Shown: in pieces, positions 34,472 to 46,840 of the stretch
How the letters are laid out: each line of letters begins with the position of its first letter
Numbering within the stretch: the stretch's first letter is position 1
The notes under the pieces: model-generated
Seen by the model: the letters and a program-made list of their open reading frames with translations, nothing else
Told to the model about the DNA's origin: nothing
Databases searched by the model: none
Program-made: the position numbers and the translations under genes
From: Cannabis sativa
Taxonomy: Eukaryota; Streptophyta; Magnoliopsida; Rosales; Cannabaceae
DNA: 64,000 bases
Direction: 5' to 3'
NCBI RefSeq assembly: GCF_029168945.1
Contig: NC_083603.1
Coordinates: forward strand, 41,912,396-41,976,395

Positions 34472-34691
34472 ATTTGAATGAAGTAGTGTAAAAAAAATTC
34501 AAAAATTGTAGTTTGTAGTGTAAAAGATTGTTTAATTTTTTGGGTTTAATTATTAGGTTTATTTATTTATTAACGTTTAATGTTAACAGTCTGTTAAGTT
34601 AATCGTGTAAGGCTAAATAAAAAAAGAATCGTTAAACAAGAATTGTTAAACCAAGAATTGCCGTTAGATAGCTACTTTTAATATATAAAGA
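34041..34691 (-). mobile_element. small Helitron A
   Basis: Read on the minus strand it starts at 34691 with TCTTTATATATTAAAAGTAG then CTATCTAACGGC, after an A, and ends at 34041 with a hairpin (TACGTGC-ATA-GCACGTA) 8 bp before CTAG, followed by T. TC...hairpin...CTAG between A and T is the Helitron structure. Non-coding; its 3' part is duplicated (see the 234-bp repeat), so a second possible 3' end is at 34275. Confidence 0.72.
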
Positions 34692-34972
34692 TACATAGAA
34701 AAATAAATTACAAAGAAGTATATATACATTTTTTATAGATTTGATTTTTGTACAAAAGTACTTACTATTGTTTATTATATTATTTTTACAACAATATTAT
34801 TGTTTATAGATTTGTTTATTATTATTTACACATTTTCATGTTGCTTTTATATTTACATTATCTTGTTTACTACTCAATAATACGTAATTAAAAGAATTCA
34901 TAAAAAAGTTACCCATAATTTGTGAAAATATAAAATAAGAAAGCGTGTCATTTTAGGCATTTTTTGTAAAAA

Positions 34973-35775
34973 CTAGGTGATTGTTACGTGCCAAGCCACG
35001 TAGTGTTAGTTTTATTTAATATTTTAGTTTTTTATTTTAATTAATAATTAAAATAATATAATTATTTGAACGATTTGTTTTATAAAAATAAAATATGTGT
35101 CAGTATATTTAGTAAGTAAAACATAATTGTGTTATAATAATGTATGTTATTAACAGTAAAATGTACATTAATCTTCTAATTGAAAAAAGTTCTATTATCT
35201 CATTTCATATTTAATAATAGCTACACAACTATATATTTATAGACTTTCACATTCTTTGCAAATTACTAATAAGCACCAATAATATTTTCATATTCTAATA
35301 TTTTTCAACATTCTCCTCTTGGTGGTAAAATTAAAAATAAAACTAAAAATAAGCACAAACATATAAGGTAAATACTAATTACAGCCCATTTCATCTTTTT
35401 TTTTATTATTTTTTTAAGCCCAAGCCCAAAAATCTCTAAGCCAACACAATCAATCTTCTTTTATATTATCTTTTCTAGATATTTTATCTATATTTTTTTT
35501 AAAAAAAAATAAATAAAAAAATTATTAATATTCTCCCAAGATAGGTTTGTTAGAGAGACATGTGGCTAAGATGATTTTTTTAATTTAAAAAGAGATTATT
35601 AATATTTAAAAGATTGTTTAATTTTTTGGGTTTAATTATTGGGTTTATTTTTTAACGGAGATCAAACCTAATCGTTAAATTTAACAGAATATTCTTTTAT
35701 TTTTAAGTATATTCTGTTAAACCAAGAATGTTAAACCAAGAAATGCCGTTAGATAGCACTTTTAATATATAAAGA
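34973..35775 (-). mobile_element. small Helitron B
   Basis: Minus strand: starts at 35775 with TCTTTATATATTAAAAGTGC then TATCTAACGGCA, nearly the same as Helitron A, and ends at 34973 with hairpin TACGTGG-CTTG-CCACGTA-like text (TACGTGGCTTGGCACGTA), ACAATCAC and CTAG before T. About 800 bp, no coding capacity. Same family and same orientation as Helitron A, 280 bp away. Confidence 0.72.
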
Positions 35776-35831
35776 TAAAGATATCATCCGTTTTTCTCTT
35801 TTTCAATAACAAAAAGATCCAATTAGTAGAT

Positions 35832-36150
35832 GGGTTAATATCATTATGGATTATTTATTTTACAAAAATTACTAATTAAACTCCCTCTTTTATAAATAAT
35901 AAAATGAACTGTATTTTTTTTTTAAAATGGTACAAAATAGTATCATAAGCTCACCAACATATATAAAAAATATAGTTGTATCATAACACATTTAGATTGA
36001 GTTATTATTAAATTTTCTTTAACAAAAAATTAGCTTAGAATACGAAAAATACTTGATCTAATTTATTATTTAACAATTTAACAAAATAAAAAATTCAATC
36101 ACTAACTTTTACAAAACACAAATCTAAAATAATATTTACCTTGTTTATAG
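35832..36150. repeat. fold-back MITE, family M2 (copy 2)
   Basis: Shares with 11999-12367 the inner text ATAATAAAATGAACTGTATT-like and the right end CTTTTACAAAACACAAATCT plus AAAATAATATTTACC. Left end is mirrored but more decayed. Confidence 0.5.
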
Positions 36151-36412
36151 GGATAAGTTGAAAAATGCCTCTTTTATTAATCAATTAACCAAATTTGCCT
36201 CTAATTTTATATTTATTTGAAACATACCTATTTTTATATGTATTGTACCCAAAATACCCTGACATAAGAGAGTCACATGGAGAATATCTTGAAGTGACAG
36301 GGGTAAAATTGGTACAATGTTTAAAAAAAATAGTAAAGTGATAGACTTTAAAAAAGAAGGTAAAAATAAAAGAAGATAATATAAAAAGAATATAGAGTGT
36401 AATTTTCTCTGT
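36151..36412. repeat. fold-back MITE, family M3 (copy 2, inverted)
   Basis: Reverse complement of 6925-7196: begins GGGATAAGTTGAAAAATGCC and ends AGAATATAGAGTGTAATTTT. The shared inner part reads ACCCTGACATAAGAGAGTC here. Confidence 0.6.
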
Positions 36413-36454
36413 TATACACATGTAAAAATTGAAAATACATTTCGTATTTCTTAC

Positions 36455-36560
36455 TAGTTTAGGCCCATTTGTTTAGCCGACAGAAATGGAAGTAAAGATA
36501 GGCCCATAGTCATCAAAAAGAAAGCCCAGAAAGCCCAATAAAGGAAAAACCCTAGTTGAG
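36455..36560 (+). promoter_or_regulatory. eEF2 proximal promoter: site II and telo-box motifs
   Basis: GGCCCAT at 36462 and 36501, AGCCCA at 36522 and 36532, and the telo-box AAACCCTAG at 36547-36555. Site II elements with a telo-box are the known signature of plant genes for ribosomal proteins and translation factors. They stand just upstream of a CT-rich leader (36640-36702). Confidence 0.7.
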
Positions 36561-36639
36561 ATAGGGAATAAGAGGAGCAATACCGCATATGCCCGAAACT
36601 ATCTCTACTCTTTGCCTCATCTGCTATTTAGAGGAGACT

Positions 36640-37319
36640 GAAGCTCCACCTTCATTTCTCCCTTTCTCCGCCGCCTCTCTTTCTCTCCTCTCCCTTCCCT
36701 GGTAATCTCTTCTCTTCTCTCTTTCTTGTTTCAGATCACTCATTGATTTTATGCTTTTTATTTTGCTTAGCTTTCATTGATTTACTACTGAGTTTTATTT
36801 CAAACAAAACAAAAAAAGCTTGCTCTATGATTATTCTGTTGACATGTTTTCGATCGATTTAGTTTAAGATCTGGGTTTTGTTAATCTTTTTTGTGGATCT
36901 GTTTGAAATTAGAGTCTGGGTTTAGTTTCTGATTAGTATTAGTTCAGTTTTATTGCAGCATAGCTTCATTTATTTTGTTTTTTTTTTTAGCTAACCTTTA
37001 GTTGATTTGCAATCGGATTCCTTTTTTCGTTGACAATTGTAAGATAGGGTTTTGTATATTGATTTATCATATGAATTGTTTTTAGTGATTGAGTTATGTT
37101 TTTGTGTGGGTTTTAGACTGAGTTTGGTTTATCTTTTTATTTTAGTTCTTGATTTTTTGGAAAGAGAATTTAATTGGTTGGTTTTTATGGTTTTTTTTTT
37201 GTTGCTGTTTTTGGTATGTGAGAATGTTTAGGTTGTTCGCTAGAAAATGTTCATGATAATTGTATTTCTGTTTGTTAATCATTTTTATTGATCTAATATC
37301 CATTGCTTTTATTGGACAG
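36640..37319 (+). other. eEF2 5' leader and 5'-UTR intron
   Basis: CT-rich leader ending TTCCCTG|GTAATC at 36702, then a T-rich 617-bp intron ending TTATTGGACAG at 37319; the next exon (37320-37358) ends in the ATG. A leader intron is usual in plant translation-factor genes. Confidence 0.6.
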
Positions 37320-37355
37320 GTATATTTGTATCTGGGTAACTGAAAACTAGTCAAA

Positions 37356-40171
37356 ATGGTAAGTGCCCTGTGCAAAAGCTTTACTTAAGTGGTTTTAAAT
37401 GGTGCTTTGGCTCTTGTGATTTGAATATTAACAGACAATAATTTTGGTATTTGCAGGTGAAGTTTACAGCAGAAGAGTTGCGTAGGATCATGGATCTTAA
37501 AGAAAACATCCGTAACATGTCCGTTATTGCTCATGTCGATCACGGTATGTCTTATAGTATTTTGTTTATTGTACCTTGGTACGAGTTTATGAAGCATACA
37601 TATAATGGCTATTATTAATTTGCTGTATATAATCTTCTGAAGCTTTGATACGTTGATATTTATTTGATCTGTTGGTGTTATTTATATCTTATTTATTGAT
37701 ATTGTATTGTTTGTATTTTTTTTATTTCAGGAAAATCTACCCTTACCGACTCTTTGGTGGCTGCTGCCGGTATTATCGCACAAGAAGTTGCTGGTGATGT
37801 CCGTATGACTGATACCCGTGCTGATGAGGCCGAGCGTGGTATTACTATCAAGTCCACTGGTATCTCTCTCTACTACCAGATGTCTGATGAATCATTGAGC
37901 TGCTACAAAGGAGAGAGAAAAGGGAATGAGTATCTTATCAATCTCATTGATTCACCTGGGCACGTTGACTTTTCCTCTGAGGTCACTGCTGCTCTTCGAA
38001 TTACTGATGGTGCTCTTGTTGTGGTTGATTGTATTGAGGGTGTTTGTGTTCAAACTGAAACTGTGCTCAGGCAGGCCCTTGGTGAAAGGATTAGGCCTGT
38101 TTTGACAGTGAACAAGATGGACAGGTGTTTCCTTGAGCTTCAGGTGGATGGTGAGGAAGCTTACCAAACTTTCCAGAGGGTTATTGAAAATGCTAATGTC
38201 ATTATGGCAACTTATGAAGATCCTCTTCTCGGTGACGTTCAGGTCTATCCCGAGAAAGGAACAGTTGCCTTCTCTGCTGGTTTGCACGGTTGGGCTTTCA
38301 CTCTTACCAACTTTGCTAACATGTATGCTTCCAAGTTTGGAGTTGATGAGTCTAAGATGATGGAAAGACTCTGGGGTGAGAACTTTTTTGACCCTGCCAC
38401 CAAGAAATGGACCAGCAAGAACACTGGCTCTCCTACCTGCAAGCGTGGTTTCGTTCAGTTTTGTTATGAGCCAATCAGGCAAATCATTGCCACTTGTATG
38501 AATGACCAGAAGGATAAGCTGTGGCCTATGTTGAAGAAGCTTAATGTCACCATGAAGAATGATGAGAAGGAGCTTATGGGCAAGGCATTGATGAAGCGTG
38601 TCATGCAGACATGGCTACCTGCAAGTAGTGCTCTATTGGAAATGATGATCTTTCACTTGCCATCTCCTGCAACAGCTCAGAAGTACCGTGTTGAGAACTT
38701 GTACGAGGGTCCTCTTGACGATCAGTATGCAACTGCTATTAGGAACTGTGATCCTAATGGTCCTCTTATGCTTTATGTATCTAAGATGATTCCCGCTTCT
38801 GACAAGGGTAGATTCTTTGCTTTTGGTCGTGTTTTCGCTGGTAAGGTGTCTACTGGTATGAAGGTCAGGATTATGGGCCCCAACTTTGTTCCCGGTGAGA
38901 AGAAAGATCTGTATGTCAAGAGTGTTCAGAGAACTGTTATCTGGATGGGAAAGAGGCAGGAAACCGTTGAGGATGTTCCCTGTGGTAACACAGTTGCCAT
39001 GGTTGGTCTTGATCAATTTATTACCAAGAATGCTACTTTGACCAATGAGAAGGAAGTAGATGCACACCCAATCCGTGCTATGAAGTTCTCTGTGTCACCT
39101 GTTGTTCGTGTTGCAGTCCAGTGCAAGGTTGCATCTGATCTTCCCAAGCTTGTTGAAGGACTCAAACGTCTGGCCAAGTCTGATCCTATGGTTGTGTGTA
39201 CCATCGAGGAATCTGGTGAGCACATTATTGCTGGTGCTGGTGAACTTCATCTTGAGATCTGTTTGAAGGATTTGCAAGATGACTTCATGGGTGGAGCTGA
39301 AATCATCAAATCTGATCCAGTTGTGTCTTTCCGTGAAACTGTCCTTGAGAAGTCAGTCCGTACCGTGATGAGCAAGTCTCCAAACAAGCACAACCGTCTT
39401 TACATGGAAGCAAGACCATTGGAGGAAGGACTTGCTGAGGCTATTGATGATGGACGTATTGGCCCAAGAGATGATCCTAAGATCCGATCCAAGATTCTTG
39501 CTGAGGAGTTTGGTTGGGACAAGGATCTTGCCAAGAAAATCTGGTGTTTCGGTCCTGAGACCACTGGTCCTAACATGGTTGTTGATATGTGTAAGGGAGT
39601 TCAGTACCTTAATGAAATTAAGGATTCTGTTGTTGCTGGTTTCCAATGGGCATCTAAGGAAGGTGCTTTGGCCGAGGAAAACATGAGAGGTATTTGCTTT
39701 GAGGTATGTGATGTTGTTCTTCACGCTGATGCTATTCACAGAGGTGGTGGACAGGTCATCCCAACTGCCAGGAGGGTTATCTATGCTTCCCAAATCACTG
39801 CCAAGCCTAGACTTCTTGAGCCTGTGTACTTGGTCGAGATCCAAGCTCCAGAGGGTGCTCTCGGTGGTATCTACAGTGTTCTTAACCAGAAGCGTGGACA
39901 CGTCTTCGAGGAGATGCAGAGGCAGGGTACCCCACTTTACAACATCAAGGCATACCTTCCAGTCATTGAGTCTTTCGGTTTCTCAGCTACATTGAGAGCT
40001 GCTACCTCAGGACAGGCTTTCCCACAGTGTGTGTTCGACCATTGGGACATGATGTCTTCTGATCCATTGGAGGCCGGAACTCAAGCTTCCGTACTTGTTG
40101 CTGATATCAGGAAGAGAAAGGGTTTGAAGGAGCAAATGACCCCACTTTCCGAGTTCGAAGACAAGCTGTAA
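37356..40171 (+). CDS. EEF2: translation elongation factor eEF2
   Basis: Three coding exons: 37356-37358 (ATG alone, then GTAAGTG), 37457-37544 and 37731-40171; 2532 bp, 843 aa, exactly the length of Arabidopsis eEF2 (LOS1). Motifs: G1 AHVDHGKST (26-34), switch I with Thr57 (equivalent of the eEF2-kinase target) in [16 protein letters not shown]3 DSPGHVDF, G4 NKMDR, and domain IV with [10 protein letters not shown], where His700 is the residue modified to diphthamide. It is a GTPase that moves tRNA and mRNA through the ribosome. A further intron lies in the 5' UTR (donor at 36703, acceptor at 37319). The coding part is GC-richer than its surroundings. The promoter carries site II and telo-box motifs. 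No defects. Confidence 0.98.
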
Positions 40172-41640
40172 GTTTCTACTACAACTTGTGCTTGTTGAGA
40201 ACATACAGCTTAGGTTTGAGGAGGAAAGATGAGGAGAAGGGAAAGAAGTTATCAGGAATCGACATTTTTTATGCTTTTCTCCATTGCCTTATCTATTTTG
40301 CTTATTTTCTAGTCTGTTGTTTTTTAAGTTTTGTTACAGGGGATATTTGGTTGTATCCTTTGGCATTTTAGGGGAAAGACCTTTTATTATTATTATAACT
40401 TTTTAAATTGTTTGTGCTTTTTTGTTTGAAGAGGACACAGTATGTAATGTTAAATGTTGGCTTTTTGTCTCACATTTTTATTTTATTTTCAATTTTTTAT
40501 CTTAAAACATTACTTTTCTATGGAATTGGTTTTTATACTAGGGGATTTCTTATATTTGGTCTTCTTTTTTAAGATAGAAGCCAAGCCATATGTGTTTTTA
40601 TATATGTCGAAATCATTCATAAGTTATAATCTTCAAATTGGATTACTTGATAGATAAAGTTAAAAATAAAAATTGTTTTCTTGAAAGTAAAATTGAAAAG
40701 CATATTTTGTTAGATGGAAAAAACACTAGTAAGTAGTTAAAGTCTTTATTATATAAGTTTGAAAAAAGGTCACCTAAAATGGTGAAACTTAAACACACTG
40801 GTGAGTTAGAATACTTAATTAACAACTGTGTGGCAGTTATAATTTAGTAAGCATATTTTTTAAGAAAAAGATTAAGAGACTTTTGAAAAAGGTGATCTTA
40901 GTGACTAACAGACTAATTTGTGTTAATTTGTGTCAAAGTGAACTTTGTGAGGATTTTTACTGGTAAAGAAGTGATATTAGTAGAGAAGTGGAGCATGTGT
41001 GTTTGAGTGAAGTTGAGAGATGATCTTTCAGAAGTTTCGAGGTCCTCCGTTTATAGAAGTCTTTTGATGGTCTGTTTCTTCAGCTCTCAAGAATGGATGG
41101 GAGTCTCCATTCTCCCACTTTCCTCTTGATTTGGTCTTGTCGATAGAGGCTTTGTTGGGCTTAAGATTTGTTCAAAGCCCAAATTATTATTTATGGCCAT
41201 GTATTTAAATGGAAGAAATTATAGAGTACATTACATGTATATCTATTTTATTTTATTTGTTTTAATTTTTATATTCTTTAAGATATACTTTCTTTTATGA
41301 ATGAATTTTCTATTAAACCCCTTTAGTTAATGTAAATTATATCTTAAACTTAAGTAAAGAGTGAGGGTATATTAGGCAACTTGCACATAAAAGTGGGTAT
41401 ATTTTAATAAAATATAATATGAGAGTATTTTTGATTAATGGATATAAGAAAATAGTATTTTTCAATTTATCCTGAAATTATAATAGAGAAAATTACACTC
41501 ATTATGTAATTTTGAAAAATGTTTACTACACTTTTAAGTTTGACCAATTTATATAGTTTTTTTGTTTTTTTTTTGTATTTTTATGATATTTGATATGTCA
41601 TATATGTAAATTAAGTTTACAAAGTCCATATTTAATGTTT
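40172..41640. other. eEF2 3' UTR and intergenic DNA
   Basis: T-rich 3' UTR up to about 40450. After that AT-rich DNA without a recognisable gene. 41460-41520 resembles the ends of the small fold-back elements (GAGAAAATTACACTC), perhaps a fragment. Confidence 0.4.
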
Positions 41641-41659
41641 TTATTTGTTTAGGCTGTTT

Positions 41660-42170
41660 TATTTGTTACTGGTGCTGGAAAAGTCGCTAGAGTTTGCTGC
41701 CGGTGCAGGAAAAGTCACAGGAGTAGTTATCAGTGCCGAAAAAGTCGTCAGAGTTGTTGCTGGCGCCGAAAAAGTCGTCAGAATTGGTATTATCACTAAA
41801 AAATCACCAAGAATCTGGTTTCTTGATGAAGAAATTACTTTCTTGGTGATTTTTCCGGTGAATTTGCCAAAGACAATGCCAATTCTGGCGGTTTTTTCGG
41901 CACCGGCAGCAACTCCGACGATTTTTTTGACACTAACAGCAAACTCTAGAAAAAGTCGTCGAAATTGGCATTGTCGCCGGAAAAATCACCAAGAAATCAA
42001 GAAACCAGTTTCTTGGTAATTATTCCGACAACAATGCCATCCAGCGCTGACAGTAACTTCAATGACTTTTCCGGCACCGACAGCTACATTGGCGACTTTT
42101 CCGGCGCCGACAACAAATTTCGACAACTATTTCGGCACCAGTGACAACTCCGACGATCACTGTAGTTTCA
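41660..42170. repeat. GCCGGAAAAGTC repeat with inverted second half
   Basis: The left half repeats a ~36-bp unit of type GTTGCTGGCGCCGAAAAAGT + CGTCAGAATT four times (41665-41790); the right half carries the inverse (GACTTTTCCGGCACCGACAG, 42048-42140). The centre repeats TTTCTTGGTGATTTTTCCGG and its inverse. GC content is well above the flanks. The open frame at 41645-42019 is Val/Ala/Glu-rich because of the repeat; I do not think it is a gene. Confidence 0.6.
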
Positions 42171-42344
42171 TTTGTTTTATTTTTTAAAAAAGAAAAATAT
42201 AAAGGGAATTTTAATATATTTTATGGTAATTTAAAATCGCATATCCTATATAAGTTAAGTTTTTATTTAAGTACCATATTTTTTTTCTATTAAGTTTCCT
42301 TACCATATTTATGTAAATACCCCATTATACTACATACTTCTTTT

Positions 42345-42672
42345 AAATTGATGTCTTTAATTTTTACCACCTCTTTCAAAATTTATTATGTTTACCTTTT
42401 TTTTTTAATCATTCTACTAATTTTACCCATATCACTTCACGATAGTCTCTATTCTTTTGTAATCAAAATTTTGTCCCAACTTTTCTACAAACTTATACAT
42501 CCGTCACCAAAAACACAATCTATTATGTTTGAAATTATGTCTTAATTATGTGAGGGTGTAAGAATAATTTGGGTATAATGCTCATAAAAAGAGATATATT
42601 TGAATTAAATTTTATTTAGAAGTAAATTTAATTAATGTATAAAAAAATGGCTATTTTCAACTTCTCCCCATA
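42345..42672. repeat. fold-back MITE, family M4 (copy 1)
   Basis: Shares with 46495-46840 long blocks such as ACACAATCTATTATGTTTGA / ATACAATCTATTATGTTTAG and TTATGTGAGGGTGT, in the same orientation. About 330 bp, non-coding. It resembles family M3 distantly at the ends (AACTTCTCCCC). Confidence 0.6.
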
Positions 42673-42714
42673 ATATAACTCTTTGACCCATGAAACCAAA
42701 CAGGCCTCGCTCAC

Positions 42715-42765
42715 TCTCTAGTTTAATTGGGCTGTCCAAGTAGAATTGGGCCCTTATGGAGACCC
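42715..42765 (+). promoter_or_regulatory. site II-like motifs upstream of the PORR gene
   Basis: ATTGGGCTGTCC (about 42728) and ATTGGGCCCTTA (about 42746) are TGGGCY site II elements, frequent in promoters of plant organelle-biogenesis genes. They lie about 320 bp before the start codon; TTTAGTTCCCAG at about 43030 could close a 5'-UTR intron. Confidence 0.45.
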
Positions 42766-43067
42766 AAACAAAAACAAGTTTCATTAATTTATTTAATATT
42801 ATTTATACATTTGTGCCTTTCTTGACTTCTCTTTATATTCCTGGAATATTGATTGAAAGTGAGAAATAAAAACCAATGCTTTGTCACAGAGGTGAGGAGA
42901 TTCATTTACTGATTATATTTTAGTTATCTATTCTTGTTTGCATTGATTTTAATGTGGTTTATTGCTACGGATATATTATAGATGTGTTTACTTATTATGG
43001 TTGATTAAATTGCACCCCAAGTGTTTGATTTTAGTTCCCAGTGAAGAAATATTTGGCAAAACCAAAC

Positions 43068-44243
43068 ATGCAGAGGAGATTCATGGTGTTGGGCTTTAAC
43101 AATTCTCGCAATTCAGCTTATATGTTGGTTCCTGTGAAGTACAAAAACAGTGGAGGAAGTAGACCCAAGAAGAAAATTTACCACAGAGTCCATGAATTGG
43201 ACAAAGCTATGGACTTGCAGAAGAAGCCATCTTTAATCTTAAGGCTGAAATCCATTATCCAATCTCAAAAACAGCAGTGTCTGCTTCTCCGTAACCTTGA
43301 AAAAGAAGTTGGGTTTGTCCAAAAATGGAACTTTATGTCTGTTATTGAGAAATACCCTTCAATATTTTATGTTGGTGGTGGTAATCAAACACCCCCATTT
43401 GTTAGTTTGACTGAGAAAGCTGAAAGAATTGCTAGTGAAGAAGCTAAAGCAAGGGAGTTAATGGAACCCATTTTGGTTAAGAACTTGAGGAAGTTGTTGA
43501 TGTTGTCAGTTGATTGTAGAGTACCACTAGAAAAGGTTAAACTTATTGAATCAGAGTTGTGTTTGCCTGATGATTTTGACAAGTCATTGATTCCAAAGTA
43601 CCCAGAATTCTTTTCAGTCAAGGATTTCAATGGAAAAGCTTATCTTCATTTGGAGAATTGGGACTCTTCATTAGCAGTCACTGCAAGAGAGGAAAGATTT
43701 TCAAGTCAAGGAATTCTGGTCTCTTCTGGTGTGTATCCAAGGAAGGTTAGAATATCAAAAGATGGTAATTTTGTTGGTCAACATGCATTTAAAATAAATT
43801 TCCCAGCTGGTTTTAGACCAAACACAAGTTACCTTGAGCAATTTGAGAAGTGGCAGAAAATGGAGTTCCCATCTCCTTATCTAAACGCTAGGAGATTTGA
43901 AATTGCTGATCCAAAAGCAAGGAAGAGAGTGGTGGGTGTGCTTCATGAGCTTCTAAGTTTGACTGTGGAGAAGAGATTGACATCTGCTCAATTGGATGCA
44001 TTTCATTCAGAGTACTTATTACCATCTAAGTTACTCCTTTGTTTGATAAAACATCATGGTATCTTTTACATCACTAATAAAGGTGCAAGGAGTACTGTGT
44101 TTCTTAAAGAAGCTTATGATGGGTCAAATCTGATTGAGAAATGCCCCATTTTGATGCATTATGATAAATTTTTAACACTTTGTGGTAGAACTGGTGGGAT
44201 CAGCTCATCAAAAGACATGGCTTCTACACAGCATGGTTACTAA
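43068..44243 (+). CDS. PORR-domain organellar RNA-binding/splicing protein
   Basis: A single coding exon of 391 aa. The start [10 protein letters not shown] at 43068 is the first ATG; the frame is open upstream only from a GTG. The N-terminus is basic and poor in acids, like a mitochondrial presequence. From about residue 40 the PORR domain (plant organelle RNA recognition, formerly DUF860) reads [96 protein letters not shown] and, near the end, [26 protein letters not shown] proteins (WTF1, WTF9, RPD1) bind group II introns in plastids or mitochondria and help splicing (established). Which member this is I cannot say; the lack of introns in the coding part is typical for the family. Confidence 0.9.
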   Translation: MQRRFMVLGFNNSRNSAYMLVPVKYKNSGGSRPKKKIYHRVHELDKAMDLQKKPSLILRLKSIIQSQKQQCLLLRNLEKEVGFVQKWNFMSVIEKYPSIFYVGGGNQTPPFVSLTEKAERIASEEAKARELMEPILVKNLRKLLMLSVDCRVPLEKVKLIESELCLPDDFDKSLIPKYPEFFSVKDFNGKAYLHLENWDSSLAVTAREERFSSQGILVSSGVYPRKVRISKDGNFVGQHAFKINFPAGFRPNTSYLEQFEKWQKMEFPSPYLNARRFEIADPKARKRVVGVLHELLSLTVEKRLTSAQLDAFHSEYLLPSKLLLCLIKHHGIFYITNKGARSTVFLKEAYDGSNLIEKCPILMHYDKFLTLCGRTGGISSSKDMASTQHGY

Positions 44244-46045
44244 AAAAAACTTATCTTTTGGGTAGTTTTTTGACATCATCTTTCAAAAGGGTGAGATTTT
44301 GAGACCATCCCTTAGAACATGAAATGAATTTGGTTCAAGAAGACAGAGAAGAAGCCCACTTTAAAATTGTTGAGAACCAGAAATATTCCTTGGATAGGAA
44401 CACAGAGAAGAAATGTTTTGAAGTGGCAAAAAAAGGAGGACAGCAATGATTTCAACTGTATTTGACACTTCCAATTACACATGGGTCAAAACTAATAGGG
44501 TCTTGGCCCAATCAACTTTTATGTAGGTATTCCCAGGCCCAATCTGTTTCTGTTTGAAGGCCTGAAATTCATTCAAATTGGTTTTTGCACAAACTAAAGA
44601 ATTATTGTTTAAATCACATACAATTTAGCAGGCAGTTATTAATATCTGCAAGTTTAATGACATTGACCTTGTTTATGTGAAAATATAAATGTTAAGTTCA
44701 TTACATTGCTTCTTTATGATGATACTAATCTCTCTTTTTTCTCCTTATTATGTTGAGGTCTCACTTGTTATTTGATTGTAAAGAACCAGTAATTCCATCC
44801 TCTGCACAAAGGTAAGAACTTCACTTGAATAGCTACTCTTATTTTTCTTTCAAAAAGTAAAAATTCCTTTTCTGATTTACATAAACTTAATAAGCTAATT
44901 TTATTATATGTTAAGAGAAGTGGGATTTACACTAATATAAATATAAGTTAAGTATTAGCATGAGGACCCTTTTGATTTGTTTTTCTCAATTTTCATGATT
45001 TAAAGCTGATCTTCCAATATGGTGCACTAATGAAATCTGATATATTATCCTTAAACTCATGATTTTGAGCAGTGATAAATTAGATAATAGATATGGTATA
45101 GCTATTGGACAGTGGACTATATTGGTAGGGTTTCAAAAGGGTTAAAAAGGAATAGAAAATTAGTTAGGAATCACAAGTTGGGGAAAGAAAAAAAAAAGTT
45201 GACACCCACTTATTATAGTGCACATTTAAGAGGCATGAAGCATCATCAAAACTCAAAAAACAAACTCAGATTTCATTGGCTCACATAATTATGGCAAATT
45301 AGGTGTTTTTGGATGACTTTTTCATGAGGTGGGTTATCTTAGTAGTATCCTATAATAGACTTTAATTACTTATAATAATATATGATTTAAACCAAATCCC
45401 AGCTGTATATGATTGATATTAGTCATGTCACATTGTATATATAATTACTTACTATTCTATTCTCCCTTTATATCCCAAATCTAACTTTAATTATACAAAC
45501 ATGAATAAAGTGAAGAACAGAAGCAGAAAATAAGTTTTGTGTTTCTTTCTTTATTATTCTCTTTTAACATATTTGTATGCAGGCCTAGTTGTAACCCACT
45601 CAAGTGTCAACTCTTTACCAGGTATCAAGTCAAATTTCTCAGACAAATACTAACTTAATGTGTCTCTTTAAGTCCAAAGATAGATATAACAATAATAGAT
45701 ATAGATTAGATTTCTCATAACACCCCTTAATTATTGTATCTTCCATCCATATTAAAGTTATTCGAAGCCAATCTAATCAATAGTCACATTATTAATATGA
45801 TGCATTTGGTAGCAATACGTCTCTGTAATTGAAATGAAAATAGACCCTTTTTATTTTTTCATTGTGGGGGGACACTTTCTAGTGGGTTTAAGTATGGTGA
45901 CCCTCAATTTGTCTGTGGGTTTAACACGTTTTCTTGTACTAAAAAATCTTTCTTTTTTTTTTTCTTTGTACTTTAGTTGTATGTGTCAAATATAATAGCC
46001 ACCATCTTTGGCTTCTTCTGTGTTTGTTTTGGTGTAAAATATTTA

Positions 46046-46084
<39 letters not shown>

Positions 46085-46494
46085 CACTTTCGATGACTCT
46101 CATGAGTTTTGTATTAGTATTAGTACACTAGTACTACTGTTCTGTAACCAAACAACTTATTCACATTACTACTTCACCACTATAGCCACATAACATGACT
46201 ATATAGCATAAGAAAATGAAAACACTAGGACCATCATGAAATTATTACCAAGGAAAATAATGAGTTTCTTTATTTCTTTCTTTTTCTATGTAGGTGGACT
46301 TGGTTGGATATGAGACAATACATACAATTCAACCAAAGGTACTATAGATAAATATTGTTAATAATTGTGAAAGTGATATCTATATTTATCTTGTGTTTAT
46401 GTATACTATTTATCAATCAATCAATGAATAATAATAATAAATATATTACAATGTGAAATGAATTTGTGTTTGAATGATAATTACAACAAGTATA
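44244..46494 (+). other. downstream of PORR; exon-like non-coding blocks
   Basis: No protein gene. Three short, GC-richer blocks have splice-like borders: one ending CTGCACAAAG|GTAAGAA at 44812; 45583-45621 between TATGCAG and GTATCAAG; 46294-46338 between TATGTAG and GTACTATA. They could be exons of a spliced 3' UTR of the PORR gene or of a long non-coding RNA. A (TA)n microsatellite is at 46048-46079. Inference only. Confidence 0.3.
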
Positions 46495-46840
46495 TATTGA
46501 TACTTTTAATTTTTATCCTTTTTTTTTAAAAAGAAAATTATTATGTTTACTTTATTTTTTTTTTTTAATAATCATTCTATCCATTTTATCCATATCATTT
46601 ATGATAGTCTCCATTCTTCTTTAATTAAATTTTTACCTCAATTTTTCCACAAACTTACACATCCATCTCTAAAGAATACAATCTATTATGTTTAGAATTA
46701 TATCTCGGTTATGTGAGGGTGTGGAGGTAATTTAAGTACAATACTCATAAAAAGAAGTATATTTGAATTATATTTTATTTAAATATAAATTTAGTTAATG
46801 TATAAAAAAAAATGTATTCTTCAATTTCTCTCAGGTTATT
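46495..46840. repeat. fold-back MITE, family M4 (copy 2)
   Basis: Same orientation and same block order as 42345-42672: ATGATAGTCTCCATTCTT, AAACTTACACATCCATC, AATCTATTATGTTTAGAATT, TTATGTGAGGGTGTGG, TCAATTTCTCTC. Non-coding. Confidence 0.6.

Noticed and set aside
37952..39901. Long minus-strand open frames opposite eEF2 (up to 182 codons)
   Set aside because: They are antisense shadows of a highly conserved, codon-biased gene; no family features.
41645..42019. 124-codon frame as a gene
   Set aside because: Composition follows the repeat unit, and no start context or homology is evident.
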